Positions 42,605 through 54,394 of a stretch of 64,000 nt of DNA are shown here, piece by piece. Source of the stretch: Homarus americanus. Lineage: Eukaryota > Arthropoda > Malacostraca > Decapoda > Nephropidae. The DNA lies in contig NW_024725521.1 in NCBI RefSeq assembly GCF_018991925.1, positions 868,001 through 932,000 on the forward strand. Reading direction: 5' to 3'. Within the stretch, counting starts at the first letter, position 1; every line of letters begins with the position of its first letter. Under the pieces are notes generated by a model. The model was given only the letters and a program-made list of their open reading frames with translations, had not been told where the DNA came from and made no database searches. Position numbers and translations under genes: made by a program.

Positions 42605-42790
42605 CATCATCAATGTTTTACTGTCCTTTTCATAGCTTACATAGGTTAACCCTGATAACTTGTTGGTAGCTCTCAGTGCTGAGAGGTTTCTTTCAGTCTT
42701 TTTCATCAAGTTCTTAATTGATATAATTTCTTACTTCTTTCCATGTAATTTTTGGCCTACCTCAAGGTCTCCTCCCTTCTACATTTAAAC
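42605..42790 (-). mobile_element. Possible LINE ORF2 C-terminal remnant
   Basis: The minus strand reads GRRPLRPKITWKEVRNYI and continues with stops. The RPK-TW-EV pattern is typical of the last segment of several non-LTR retrotransposon ORFs. It is short and decayed, so the call is tentative. Confidence 0.35.
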
Positions 42791-42799
42791 CCATGCACC

Positions 42800-43900
42800 T
42801 ATTGACCCTTTAATACTTCTGCTCCTTTTAGCATTCAGTACCCTTTGTTGTCACTGATACTTCCATTCTCAAATATCCAAAATACGGTAGTGTACTGTAC
42901 CTCACTTTCTCTATCTCTAGTCATGCTACGTGTCAGTATTTTTTGTTTCCCTTCTCTACTTATTTTTATCACTAAATCATTTTTCAGTCACGTTCCCAAC
43001 TAAACAGGATGGAAGAGGTCAATTTTCCTTCTAGAACTTGAATACTCAAATTTCACAATACACTACATGTACTGTATATACTTTTTATCTTTGTAGTGAA
43101 AATAATTTCAAATGAAGTTACACTGACAAGAAAAAATATACAAAGAACTTCAGAGATGAATGTGTAAACAATATTCAAGCCCAGCATCATATTGTTACCG
43201 GGTAATTCACTTAAATGGTAGATTGCCTTATAAAATATTCAAGTTCCAGATTTACTTCTACAATACTGTACAGTATGTGTACAACCTTTACACTGCTCTA
43301 CACAATGACTGCACCTCAAATACATCTGCTTTGGTTACATATAAAATGCACTGGGGTTAACAATAAATGATAACATTGTCTAGTTTTCAATAAAATCTTA
43401 ATGATTTTGATAATTTATTTATAATCATACCGGTACATAACATATGGATACACTAGATAAAAATTTTAAATAATAAGAGAGTAAGAATCACCATAGGGGA
43501 ATCTGATGGGATAAAATTCAAGCCAAACTACAAATTCCCCTTTCAAAATGTACTGTATTATTATTGTGCTGTGGCAACACTACCAACTCCCAGATCACAT
43601 TTGGTATTACATGAGCAGAAACCTTAAATGGTGCTAAAAAAAAAAATCTTCAATGGTGTGGCTAGTTATTTTGCTCAAGTTATATACTGGTACACCTGTT
43701 GTTTCCTATAAGTCTGGCTGTGGTAGTGAGAGATGACATATTTCTCAGGGTTGACATGATGCCTCCTTGTGGATGCAAGTATTAAATGGCAGTCTATTTA
43801 AAATATTTCTGTAGCAATTAACCCCTTCAATGGTAAGTGTTTCAAGGGAACTAACACTCCAAAAAGTGTTTATTCAAAATATTACCCACCCACCACCACC
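42800..43900. other. No recognised gene
   Basis: AT-rich with several TACTGTA words (42895, 43070, 43262, 43553). No coding, RNA or transposon-end signal is seen. Confidence 0.4.
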
Positions 43901-43901
43901 T

Positions 43902-43904
<3 letters not shown>

Positions 43905-43976
<72 letters not shown>
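43905..43976. repeat. (TA)n microsatellite
   Basis: About 72 bp of TA dinucleotides. Confidence 0.95.
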
Positions 43977-44109
43977 TGATGTCATCAACTGAAAATATTT
44001 CAGGAAGGTAATTCTCATTATGAGTCCATATCCAGACAGTGACCAAGAATGTGAGGGATGCCCGCATTTCTCCCAACCATACCACATAGTGAAGAGCTGC
44101 TGTTTTTCC

Positions 44110-44410
44110 CCCTTTTATACTCTTTGCCACTGATCAGCTTGTTAGCTGCTTGGGCAAGTACTGGCTCCAGAATGTGCCTGTACCTGCACTAGTGTTGGCC
44201 AAGTCTGGTCTTGAATGAGTTCACTCTTGGTGCCATCATAACACTCTCTGGCAGCTTATTCCAAGAGTTTACAATTTTCACCCAGAAAAAGTTTGCCTTG
44301 AAAATTTCCCAAGCTTGTGGCCTCTTCATCGTTGAGCTGTGTGACCCCTAGTGGGTGTCAGCATCTGCCAGCTCCAGGTATGAACACCTGACCGAGTAAT
44401 GCCCTCCGAG
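44110..44410 (-). mobile_element. CR1/jockey-like LINE 3' end, diverged copy
   Basis: The minus strand retains the LNNEEATSLG...-type segment, then the words for VNSWNKLPESVM and the TGATCAGTGGCAAAGAG tail. It is more diverged than the 2186 and 58655 copies and stops just before the TA element at 44418. Confidence 0.7.
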
Positions 44411-44417
44411 ATATTTA

Positions 44418-44816
44418 CAGAGATCCCTCGGTTAACGAATTACCTTCCATAAGATTCTTCACTTCGGTTAACGAGCAATCCCTCGATTAACGAATTCCTT
44501 ACGAGCGCCCCTCAACATGTTTTCGCTTGCTCACTAGCTGTCGTATTAGTCTGCCAATACAGTAATCGGTTCTAGGAAGGAACATCTTGTTTGAGACTCT
44601 TCAACATAAACGCTTTTTTCTGCGTTTCCAGTCAAATTATTGGTCACTTTGAAATATATTTTACATATTGATAATATATAGTGCAGTGTTGATTTAAAGA
44701 AAATAATCTTGAATTACACTAAGTGAACTAAAATTTTATGGGTGAAATGGCAGCATGGTTTCGGTTAACGAGCAACCTTCTGGAACGAATTGTGCTCGTT
44801 AACCGAGGGACCACTG
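44418..44816. mobile_element. Short Tigger/pogo-type element, 399 bp
   Basis: The ends CAGAGATCCCTCGGTTAACG and CGTTAACCGAGGGACCACTG have TA at 44416-44417 and 44817-44818. It is an internally deleted relative of 7024-7874 and 54395-55249 and lacks their His-rich block. Confidence 0.9.
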
Positions 44817-44904
44817 TATAAACTTTCCCGCCTATAGTATAGGCTTGGCAATTGCAGGCATTCTAATCTTTCAGCCACTTGTTTGTCCTGCTACTTTTAC
44901 AATA

Positions 44905-45170
44905 CAGCTCCTCCCCGACTTACGACTTGCCTCAGTCGTACCAAAATTTTGTCAAATTACGTATTTTCGAGTCCCAACGTCAGTGATTGTGCTGTTTACT
45001 GACAAAATTTTCGTTTGCAATTCATTTTAAAATGGCTGGCAAGCTTAAAAGTGAGAGTTTTGTGGTACTGGGAAGAAAAGAGACACCCATTTCAGATTTT
45101 CTATTTAAGCATTTTCGACTTACGACCTGGATTTGGGTCCCTAACCCCGTCGTAAGTTGGGGAGGAGCTG
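44905..45170 (+). mobile_element. CTTACGAC-type TA element, 266 bp
   Basis: The ends CAGCTCCTCCCCGACTTACG and CGTAAGTTGGGGAGGAGCTG have TA at 44903-44904 and 45171-45172. It contains ATGGCTGGCAAGCTTAAAAG. It is the cleanest complete copy of the family also seen at 8687 and 27328. Confidence 0.9.
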
Positions 45171-45239
45171 TATATAATACTCTATCAGTACAAGATTCTT
45201 CACTGTCTTATAAGTCATCTTCATTTATCTAGCTCATAA

Positions 45240-46205
45240 CTCTGAATTACTGTATGTCAGGGAATCAGCAGAAATTAGTATCACCCCCATTAAAGTGACC
45301 ATGACAGGATAGCAAGAATTTCCATAAAAGGGAGACAGTCTCAACCATTTAATATTTGACAAGCTAATATTCGCTGGGTAAGGTGTGAAAAGACATGTTT
45401 ATATAAACCAGGTTAAGGTCTCAAAGGTAAAAGAATTCTACGTGAGAAAATGTTGTGCTTGAGTTTGATTTTGACAAGAAGCGATTAATTATACATTTAA
45501 GTTGTCACCAATGAAGAGGTTATTTTTTTTAACTTAATATTCCTATTACTGTACACCCCATAGGTATGGAAATCGAGTAACACTGAAACACAGTCTTATA
45601 CACAAATTACGGTACCTTCTTGACATGTCCAGTGCTCTCTCAATATTAGAATCTTAAAATTTTTATGCAGTATTTATATATATGTACAGTACAGTACTGT
45701 ATGTATACTGATAAATTGATTGTTCTGATATCCAACTGTAGTCTGGTTCTCCTAACACTCTCCTCATGACCACAGGTAAGAGGAAGATAAGATACAGTAC
45801 AGTACATACTGTACTATTTTATAAGCAGGGACTAAAAAATTATAATAGAAGACTAAATCTGCTACTTTTATGACTAAATGAAAACAATTGGTTTTATGTT
45901 CCTTATGTCCTGAAGTTTATAGATCCCTTATTAAAATGTATAAGTTGTCAGGTACTGTCTGTTAGTGCAAAGTGGAGGTGTATTGTTGTGCTGCTCTTCT
46001 TTCACACATTATAACACAACAGGACTTGATGATAAGTGCAGTTATGGCAGTTATGTGTCGTTCACTCCATCACATTACATTATCAGGCATCAAGCAATTT
46101 TAGAAATAGTCACTCATTTATTGTATATACTAAAGTTTAATATATTTGTCTTATTCATCTACTGTACACTATACTGTGATGTTTCTTGCTGTTTTTAATA
46201 AATTA
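45240..46205. other. No recognised gene
   Basis: AT-rich sequence with clustered TACAGTA/TACTGTA chains near 45690 and 45795. No other structure is seen. Confidence 0.4.
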
Positions 46206-46215
46206 TATATATATA

Positions 46216-46883
46216 CAGTCAACCCTCACTTTACGGGGTTAATTCAACCCACAGGGTACCGCGGAAAGTGAGAAACGCGTAAAGTGAACAACATAACATA
46301 TGGGATTAATTGAAATAGAGACCGGGCCGACCCCCAAACTCCACTTTTTGACGACACACAACTATGTTGTAGTTAAATTATTATCTTAACTTTATGATGG
46401 TATGCACACACAATTAATAATTAAGAGAAATATCAATAATATTAGGTTTTTTAACACTTGCATTAGTAGAAAAGATGGCTGGAAACATGGGGATGGGCGG
46501 TTGGTTCCAAGGCAGAGGGCAGATTATTGGCCCTCACCTGTATCACTTTCCACCACAGAGGCTTGCAGGGCCTCTTTGTCAAACCCCTCAAAGTCCATAT
46601 AAGTCCATATTCTCACTATAATTATCACTATCACTGACTTGGGCCGGCTGTGGTGGGTGGCGGGTGAAGAACTCGGTAATGTTTTGATGACTGGGCGACC
46701 TTATGCGCACCATGTTCGCGCCGCTTACACAACATGGCGGGAGGTTTTGATCCAAAAATGGCGTGGCTCGCCAGCAGCTCTCCGCGTAAAGGGGTACACG
46801 CACCGCGGAATGTGAGCATTCCTGTTTCGGCAGGGTACCGCGTAAACGTGGAATGTGGGACCGCGTAAAGCGAGGGTTGACTG
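46216..46883 (-). mobile_element. Short non-autonomous Tigger derivative, 668 bp
   Basis: The ends CAGTCAACCCTCACTTTACG and CGTAAAGCGAGGGTTGACTG are present. It sits inside a TA-rich microsatellite (TA at 46214-46215 on one side, a mutated TG then TATATA on the other). On the minus strand it has the 5' untranslated block fused to the transposase C-terminus (TEFFTRHPPQPAQVSDSD) at the same junction as 32416-33017. Confidence 0.92.
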
Positions 46884-46909
46884 TGTATATATATATATAT
46901 ATATATTTA

Positions 46910-48150
46910 TATTAAACTGTATGTATGTTCAATATGTATAAACTATATCTGTATTATTCACCCATAGACCTACATCAACCTCCTAACATCCTTACTGTCA
47001 TTTCTACAGAAATGAACAGCAACAAATATTTACAATGATTTGTTTTCAAGGTAATGGCATGAGTCATGCTACATGATGCAGTAACAAAAAAATTACTGAG
47101 TTTTTTTCTCTCCAAATTCTGTCACCCCCATACACTCTACAGGCAATTTATCAACTATCCATCTCTCCAGAATTTGGAAATCTCCAAACTGCAGCCACTT
47201 TAACATGAGTACAGATTAAATCTGTAGAATCCATTTGCGAGACAAACACACATTTCCATTACTATGCAACGTTTCTCAATGGGCCCGAGTTGAACATGCA
47301 CAAACTACCCAGTTAGATCTGACCAGACCCAGATGAATCACATTCAATCTCTGGTTTCTCCTGGTTTACAACCCCAAAGTTTATTTATTTTTTTATCAAA
47401 GAATGAGGTACCTATGGAAGCTACATCCATGTTCTACCCTCCCTCTGGGAGAGGAGATACACCTGGAATCTATACATTTTCATCACTTCCTCTCGCAGAA
47501 GAGTGTGGGTATGCTTGGATTCAATGCCAGCATCTTTTTCTCTACAAGGGTAATTTATGAGAAATTTTTGGAGATAAACAATACCACAAATGGTCAAAAT
47601 TAACTCCTGTGATTTTTAGGTATCTTATGTGGTAGCTCTTTATATACAGTGTGTATAGTTCCAATACAGTAATAACATTTACTTCTGGAGACGAAATCCT
47701 CTAACCTTGGGTATATTTTTCCTTACTTTAATAAAAAAAACATGTACTGTACATATACTATATTCAATGACTAGTACTGTACTGTACTGTACTTCCAAAA
47801 TTTGGAAAATTCCCAGATTCCAGCTTGTTCCCAGTCCCAAGTCTGCCAGACAAGTTGATATACTGTGCTGTAGTGTACTAGTATTATTTCTTCCTTGAAG
47901 ATAAGCTAAGTGAACAGGTCAAGTTACATACGGTACTGTATACAGATACTGTAATTAAAACAGCATTTCTTTAAAATTGTAAGTAAATAAGTAGCATAAA
48001 AGTTACAAGAAATCAATATCACTATACTGTACTCTATACTGTAAAGGTATAATTTTTTTTTAAAGACTTCTAGTGAAAGTTCAACCTCTGTTTGCAATAC
48101 CTGGAAGTAGTATCCACCAGGCAGCTTCCATTACTGCATTAATAGAAAAT
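46910..48150. other. No recognised gene
   Basis: AT-rich. TACTGTA chains at 47745-47795 (including three in a row), 47935 and 48025. ORFs here are short and lack recognisable motifs. Confidence 0.4.
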
Positions 48151-48152
48151 GG

Positions 48153-48718
48153 CAGTGATATCTCTGTTAGCCGGGACAATTGGTGCAGAGCACTTTCAGG
48201 AATGAGAGAATTCCGGGTAACGAGATGATTCTCTCAAAGCCGGAAAAAATCCCACGTCCCCGGAATTTTTCCGGGTAACGGAAAAATGTTCTCGGGAGTT
48301 CCAGAAATTGCCCATTACATCATCTCCCAAAGCTGGAAAAATTCCCTTATCTCCGGAAGTTTCCGGGTAGCAGAAAAATGTTCCAGACATCATCTCTCAA
48401 ACCTGGAAAAATATCTCCCATCCCCTGAATTTTCCAGGTACGTACTGGAAAAAAATTTCTAAGAATTTCCAGAAAATGTGCATGATTTTCATCTCTCAAA
48501 CCCGGAAAAAAGCCCCCCCCCCCCCATCCCCGGAATTTTCCTGAGTATTGGGAAAATTTTCTTGGAATTTTCCGGGAAATGTGCCTCTCAGAAAATCGTT
48601 CTCAAAGCCTGATCTTCCGGAAAGTTCCAGCTTTGGGAACGATTTTCCGTGAAAATTTCAATTCCGGCTATGGGAGAGTTCTGGGTTTGAGGGATTCCGG
48701 CTAACGGAGATATTACTG
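48153..48718. mobile_element. TA element with an internal minisatellite, 566 bp
   Basis: The left end CAGTGATATCTCTGTTAGCC mirrors the right end (complement CAGTAATATCTCCGTTAGCC), with TA at 48719-48720 and a decayed left target site. From 48225 to about 48600 there are four copies of a roughly 70-110 bp unit (TCTC.AAAGCYGGAAAAA ... CCCCGGAATTTTCCGGGTA). These echo the TTCCGGGTAACG subterminal words, so the interior appears to have grown by tandem duplication. Confidence 0.8.
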
Positions 48719-48719
48719 T

Positions 48720-50160
48720 ACAGTACTAACCGAATCTACTCTTTCTGTCACATCATTTAACATTTCAGCCTATTCTTCATGTACAGGTTTTAAGTTTGGG
48801 TGAAGAATAATTTCCACACATACTGTATTTAGTGACCGAGTGCCTCCACACAGCCTTATTCTACCATCAATTCAATAATTATCTTAAGTAGTGTGTGCAA
48901 TAGCCACATCCCAACTTGAGTGGCAAACACACTGGTTGTGTTGACTGCTTATCCCTGCACAAACTCTTAAGACAGCTACACATATTGTATGACATAACTT
49001 ATTTCACTCATCAAAATACAATACTGTACAGTACAATACTGTAGCTACTTATAAATTCAGATCATATTATTTGTTTTCTTTTTCTGTTAAACTACAGAAG
49101 ATAATTTTTTTGTGCGTGAAAGTACAAGCAGGTCTGATGTAATAAGAGACGATGCAGCAACAGTCTGCTAATAGAATGTGCTTGGTTTTTTCAACCAATC
49201 TTTGTAAAAAAAATACTCATATAAATATTTATAAAAAAATATTTTATCAAAGTTACATTAATTAATGGCAGCATTACCTACAATGAAGACAAGATTAAAT
49301 TAGCTAGAATATGCCATACCAACAGGAAACATGAGGCAGAATATGTAATGAGAAATAATGAGCCGGTCACAGTACAAATTTACACCGAATCACATCTCCT
49401 GACCGAATTTTGGACATGGCAATTAATCAAGACATGTAAAAACAATATGTATGTTAACTAGATATTAACACGTCACTGAATAAATCAAAAGAGATACTCA
49501 AGAATAAAAGCGAAGTTTAAACTGCAACCAATTCAAATCAACCAAAGCCATTAAAGAATTACTTTTCAGATCAATCTGCCTCAACATCTGGAGATAAATT
49601 GTCTACAAACTAGCAATAACCAGTCCTCTGAGGCACAAAAATAAAACACACTACATACTGTATTTATCATCCACACATTCTTATATAACCACAATGCTAC
49701 AGTGTGTGTGGTGTTGCATCACATAAATGTTCCAACATACACACACTATACCATACATTGTCAGCTACATTGTATGGTACTGTAACTCATGTTATCACTG
49801 CAACTCTGTGTGTAGCAAGAGCATACATCACATTATGTTCGCTTACCTCCACACCAGAACGTGGTGTCTCAGAGGAGAATATTACTTGTTCAGTAGAATA
49901 TAATAACACTGTGTACAGTATTCTGTTACTGTCAATTATTTACTATACTAATGTATTGTGTATAATATCTTGTAAACCACAGCATTACAGTTGTGTACTT
50001 TCACTAGAGTTCACCAGGGAAATGTCTTACCACTTACTTCCATTTTCTATCTCTGTATATTGTGTTGAACTTGGTAAACTGGCAATAACACAGTTTATGT
50101 GTTCTTATACTGTACAAGTATTACACAACAGTGTGGGCCACACAAGACCCAGGGTCAAAA
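48720..50160. other. No recognised gene
   Basis: AT-rich with multiple TACTGTA/TACAGTA words (49020-49050, 49660-49915). It may include further 3' exons or 3' UTR of the minus-strand zinc-finger gene, but none can be identified. Confidence 0.35.
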
Positions 50161-50170
50161 CATTACTCAC

Positions 50171-50850
50171 CATTGTGCACCAGCATATGTGTGTTCAGAC
50201 TGCTCTTCCTGGTGAATAGTGTGCCACATTCCTCACATTCAAACTTCTTCTCTCCACTATGCATCAGCATATGGGTGTTGAGACTGCTCTTTCTCGTGAA
50301 CCGCTTTCCACATTTGTCACATCCAAACTTTTTCTCACCCCTGTGTGCTAGCCGATGAATGTTGAGGCTGCTCTTCCTTGTAAATAAAGCACCACATTCT
50401 TCACATTCATACTTCTTCTCCCCAGTATGCACATACATGTGTGTGTTAAGGCTGCTTTTCCTTGTGAATCTGTTTCCACATTCCTCACATTCAAATTTTT
50501 TTTCACCACTGTGCACCAGACGATGAGTATTGAGGCTGCTCTTCCTGGGGAAAAGCTTGGCACACACCTCACAAGCAAACCTCTTTTCACTCACGTTAGG
50601 TACAGCAGCAGTTGTGGTTATACAAGTAAACCTCTTGTCTGGTACACCGGTCACGGCTGTCACACCATCACCAGTTTGCACCAGCATATGGGCACTGAGG
50701 TGGCCAGGGTGTGCTGCAAGGACGCTGGTGCTACAGTCCTCACATGCAAACTTTTCCTCTCCTCCATGTACGATCATCTGGGTGATGGTGTTGCTCTTGT
50801 AAGCAAATTGTTTACCACACTCTTCACAACTGAACATTTCTTCTCTCATT
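50171..50850 (-). CDS. C2H2 zinc-finger protein exon
   Basis: The minus-strand exon begins after a TTCTTCAG acceptor (ATG at 50849: MREEMFSCEECGKQF). It carries about 225 codons. The first finger-like units are degenerate (FSCEECGKQFAY has Gln where the first zinc His belongs; FACEDCSTSV lacks the last His). Five intact C-x2-C-x12-H-x3-H fingers follow in tandem with S/TGEKK linkers, starting FACEVCAKLF, FECEECGNRF, YECEECGALF, FGCDKCGKRF and FECEECGTLF. All five share the helix RKSSLN(T/I)H. The exon ends at a GTGAGT donor (50170-50165) just before an in-frame TAA (50163-50165), so the gene either stops there or splices to exons not identified. Fingers of this class usually bind DNA as nuclear transcription factors; the target is unknown. 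Confidence 0.85.
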
Positions 50851-50859
50851 CTGAAGAAC

Positions 50860-52670
50860 ATCCATACGGAGGTTACTTTTAATATCTGTGGATGACACGT
50901 GTGTATGCAAAAAACTGTTACTGCAATAAATACAATAAACTTTATACAATATGACCTGTTCAAGCATGTTTTATAAAATTAATGTCACCTAGAAACTGTG
51001 CACAGCATTCGGGTTCTTATGACTAAACATATTCCTCATCTCAAATTACATTCACAGGTGGCTACATCTTCCAAAAGGTTCCACCTTCAATCAATAGTGA
51101 AGTCTTATTCAAGCAGTTCTCAGATAGGTACTTTTTCTCTCCAACTGTCAAGAGTAACTGGGTATGGTGTCTGCTCTTCTGAGTAGACATTTCAAGACAC
51201 TTTACTACTATAGACTTGGAGAGACTAATGGCATTCATCATAAGCAGCAGATTACTTCTCTCAAATGAGATCCTTTCCTCTCTGCTGTGGGATGACTGCA
51301 ACATTTTTATAGTTTTTACTTCCTACAGCATCAGCCTTGACTTTGTGAAGTCCAGTGTTGAGCTGTATGTCTGAAAAAAAAATCTGAAGTCAAAAGTCTG
51401 AATGGTATAAAATCCAAAGATAAACCAAGAACTTTTTAAAACTTTTCTGATACTGTATATATAAACAAAGTCCAAGTTTCAAACTGTCCAACCCATTTAC
51501 ATGTTAGTCAATGAAAAACAAGGTTTGTCAATGCAATACCATACTATAAGTTTCTCTTTCTCCCTTTGTCTATCAGCCGATCTGCAATTTCCTGAAACTG
51601 AGGTGCTTCTCCGAACACTGACAGCTGTAGTGGGTAACTCACTACAATATATTGTACATATTAAAAAATTTTTTCCATTTCTATTTTTAACTGATAGAAA
51701 CCATTTTCAACTAATTTCCCTGTTTAAAGCACTAACTGGAATTCTTAGAATTTCCATAAAAATCGATATTTTAACACCCTACTCCACAGAGGTTCCAAAA
51801 AATAGTACATATAATGCCCACTGTGACATGTCTCCTTGATAAAGCCAATTTAAAGACTTTGTTGTGCCCATTTCCAAGACCCCGTGTGATTCTGGTAATG
51901 GGCAGCACAATTTGGGAATCCCAGATTACACTGCCCCCTTACTTAGCCAAGGTTTGTTCAACGCTGATTCACTCGAACACTTTTTTATTATTACCCGGTA
52001 CTGCTTAGCACAGGGCTAAGATTTACTTTAATGCGGTTGAGCCACACTAACACGAGAAAATTCAGATGAACGTGATCAGGTAGAAACGTTTTGCGTGAGC
52101 CAGCAGTTGGGTCCATTACAGTCCATGGGTAGCATCCCCCAGGGCGCCATTGGTCGAGGCCATTACAGTCTACGGGTAGCATCCCCACGCCGTGTGGGTC
52201 AGAGTTTAGCTAGTGCTCAGTCTGGCCCCAAACAAAACTTCGCTTGGATTAATTTCAGCAAAGAGTAGGACCACGTTTACTCTAGAAAGTAAGTTAGACA
52301 TTCTTCAATGACTTGAGAGAGTAAAGACGATTCACTGAGGATGTCTCCACACAGTTGTTAACGTCCAACCAACATCCTACACCACCATCATTCTTCATAC
52401 CCTTCATACGTGAGTACAGTACAGTATATTTATTAGTCTTATTAAAATGCTTATTTATCATGTTTAATTTAAGACATTCTTATAACTAGAGAGAGGCCAG
52501 TCCACCCACTTTGTCAGAGCGGTTTCTCCGTGAATGAGTCAATCAAGAGGAATACTGAGAATGTCAGTCGTAATATCGGGTAGATAAACTTAACTTTCTT
52601 CACATTTTTTTATTTAGATAACTAAATACACAATCCTACACACAGAATGTGCAAAACAAACAAAAAAATC
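50860..52670. other. Upstream region of the zinc-finger gene
   Basis: Possible remnants of a further finger region lie on the minus strand at 51062-51300 (LTVGEKKYLSENC), too decayed to call. A short direct repeat (GGTAGCATCCCC) occurs at 52127 and 52177. A splice-donor-like GTGAGTAC on the plus strand at 52411 follows a CA/TC-rich stretch. No gene can be supported. Confidence 0.3.
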
Positions 52671-52677
52671 ATCATTA

Positions 52678-53305
52678 CAATGAAGCCTCTAAAATTCAAA
52701 CCTCAAAAATTCGGATACTGTACATCTAAAATTCGAATAGCATCTGATTAAAAATAAGTGCCAAAATTTTAGGTTTAGAATTTGAAAATATTGCCAAAAT
52801 AATAATGGCTTTCAAATGCGATCATAATGCTGAGCACAACAAGCACTTCTGGGTTCCAAGACATGCTAGGTCACGCACTGTTTACCCTTCCGTGTCTCGT
52901 GGTGGTCGTCTCACTGGTGCTCCGTGGTTAACTTAAATAAGCGTTCACCTGATAGTTTAGCATGCAGTGTGGAAAAGAAGAAAAAGTATGTGTCACTTAC
53001 CATAATGCAAAAAATAGAAATTTTATAATAATTGGATAAAGGGCACGAGTCTTGCAAGATTTTTATGGTGTCGGAAACACGACCATATACCCTATGACAT
53101 TAAGAAGCAGCGTGAAAAGATTATCAAATTTTATGCTAAAAGTGAAACGAAAAAGGGCTTTTCTAAACGAAAATCCATGCATGGAGCATGCTTTGATACA
53201 ACAATTTGCTCTGGCGCTTCTATACATCTAAAATTTGAATCTTTCTAAAATTCGTATACTGGTACTTCATGGGTCCATGCAATTCAAATTTTCGAGGTTG
53301 CACTG
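52678..53305 (+). mobile_element. Tigger/pogo-type element, 628 bp, with HTH relic
   Basis: The left end CAATGAAGCCTCTAAAATTC and right end (complement CAGTGCAACCTCGAAAATTT) have TA at 52676-52677 and 53306-53307. Plus-strand fragments VEKKKKYVSLTIMQKIEIL and YDIKKQREKIIKFYAKSE are the start of a CENP-B/pogo-type helix-turn-helix, broken by stops and frameshifts. The catalytic part is deleted. Confidence 0.8.
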
Positions 53306-53542
53306 TATTAGGTAAAAAAACATAAAATGAATGTAAACATTTCTTTGTGTGCCAGCGAAATTTAGCGAGAGTTATGTTATGGTTATTTTTCAACTAGTAA
53401 TTTTAAGGGAAGTGTCCGGTCTGAAAATATGATGAAAATCGGAAAATTATGAAAATACTGTACAGTATTCAGAAACATTTCTGAGGAAAGCTGTTTCCTA
53501 TGGTTATATGTCTGACATATTTTTATTGTGTAATTTGTAATA

Positions 53543-54392
53543 CAGCATGCCCTAACAATTCGCGGACCTCAATTATTCGCAGATAACACCCGGGATGTAC
53601 CCAAGAATGTCTAAGGGTAGTTTTAAAATTGCTGGCATTTTCGGAGCCGGGGCGGGGAGCCATTCGTTTTAGAGACTAATTTCTTTTACCTGTAGTGTAT
53701 ATGTGAGTGTGTGTAGACACACACACTAAACACATACAAATAAATAATAATGGGAAATCCTCTCACAAATAATCAGAAACAAGACAACAAAATGTATTAA
53801 AAATGTGAGAGTCTACCCTCAAGTCAACTCCGTGCTTTGTTGTTAGAGTTAATAACAAAGCACGGAGTTGACTTGAAGGTAGACTCAACATTTTTAATAA
53901 AAAAAAATTCTGATTATTTGTGAGAGGATTTTCCATTATTATTTATTTGTATGTGTTTTGTGTGTGTGTCTACACACACACACACACATATATATACAAT
54001 ACAGGTAAGAGAACCAATTATACTAACAGCAAACACACAAAGGGAATATAAATTTCAATGCACACATACACACAAGTAAAAATGTACACCCCCCCCCCCC
54101 CGTCAACAAATGCTATTCGCGAATTTTAAGGACATGATTGTTCTATCCCCATTTCATTTAGAGAGCCCTTCTGTTTATGTAGGAAAAGCTGTAGAAAAGT
54201 ACTGTACAGCATGCCTTACAAATTCACGGGGGTTAGGTTCTCAAAATGGCTGCGAATCACCAAATCTGAGAATAACATTAACATTTGCTGACTGGGGGGG
54301 GGGGGGTACATTTTTACTTGTGTACAAAAATATATTCCCTTTATGTGTTTGCTATTAGGACAATTATTCAATTATTTTTTTTATCTGTATTG
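53543..54392. repeat. Nested palindrome complex with CAGCATGCC-type element ends
   Basis: CAGCATGCCCTAACAATTCG at 53543 and CAGCATGCCTTACAAATTCA at 54207 are same-orientation ends of one TA-inserting family. Arms A (53686-53845 and 53850-54010) and arms B (54012-54118 and 54272-54388) are two large inverted-repeat pairs that include TG/CA runs and poly-C/poly-G. The block abuts the TA element at 54395. It has no coding capacity. Confidence 0.7.
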
Positions 54393-54394
54393 TA

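Noticed and set aside
48225..48600. Regularly spaced repeats that could suggest a CRISPR-like array
   Set aside because: Eukaryotic context, units of 70-110 bp with no unique spacers, and location inside a TA-flanked transposon.
49704..50219. 171-codon plus-strand ORF
   Set aside because: Its 3' end is antisense to the zinc-finger exon and it is rich in Tyr, Ser and Cys without any motif; it looks like chance.
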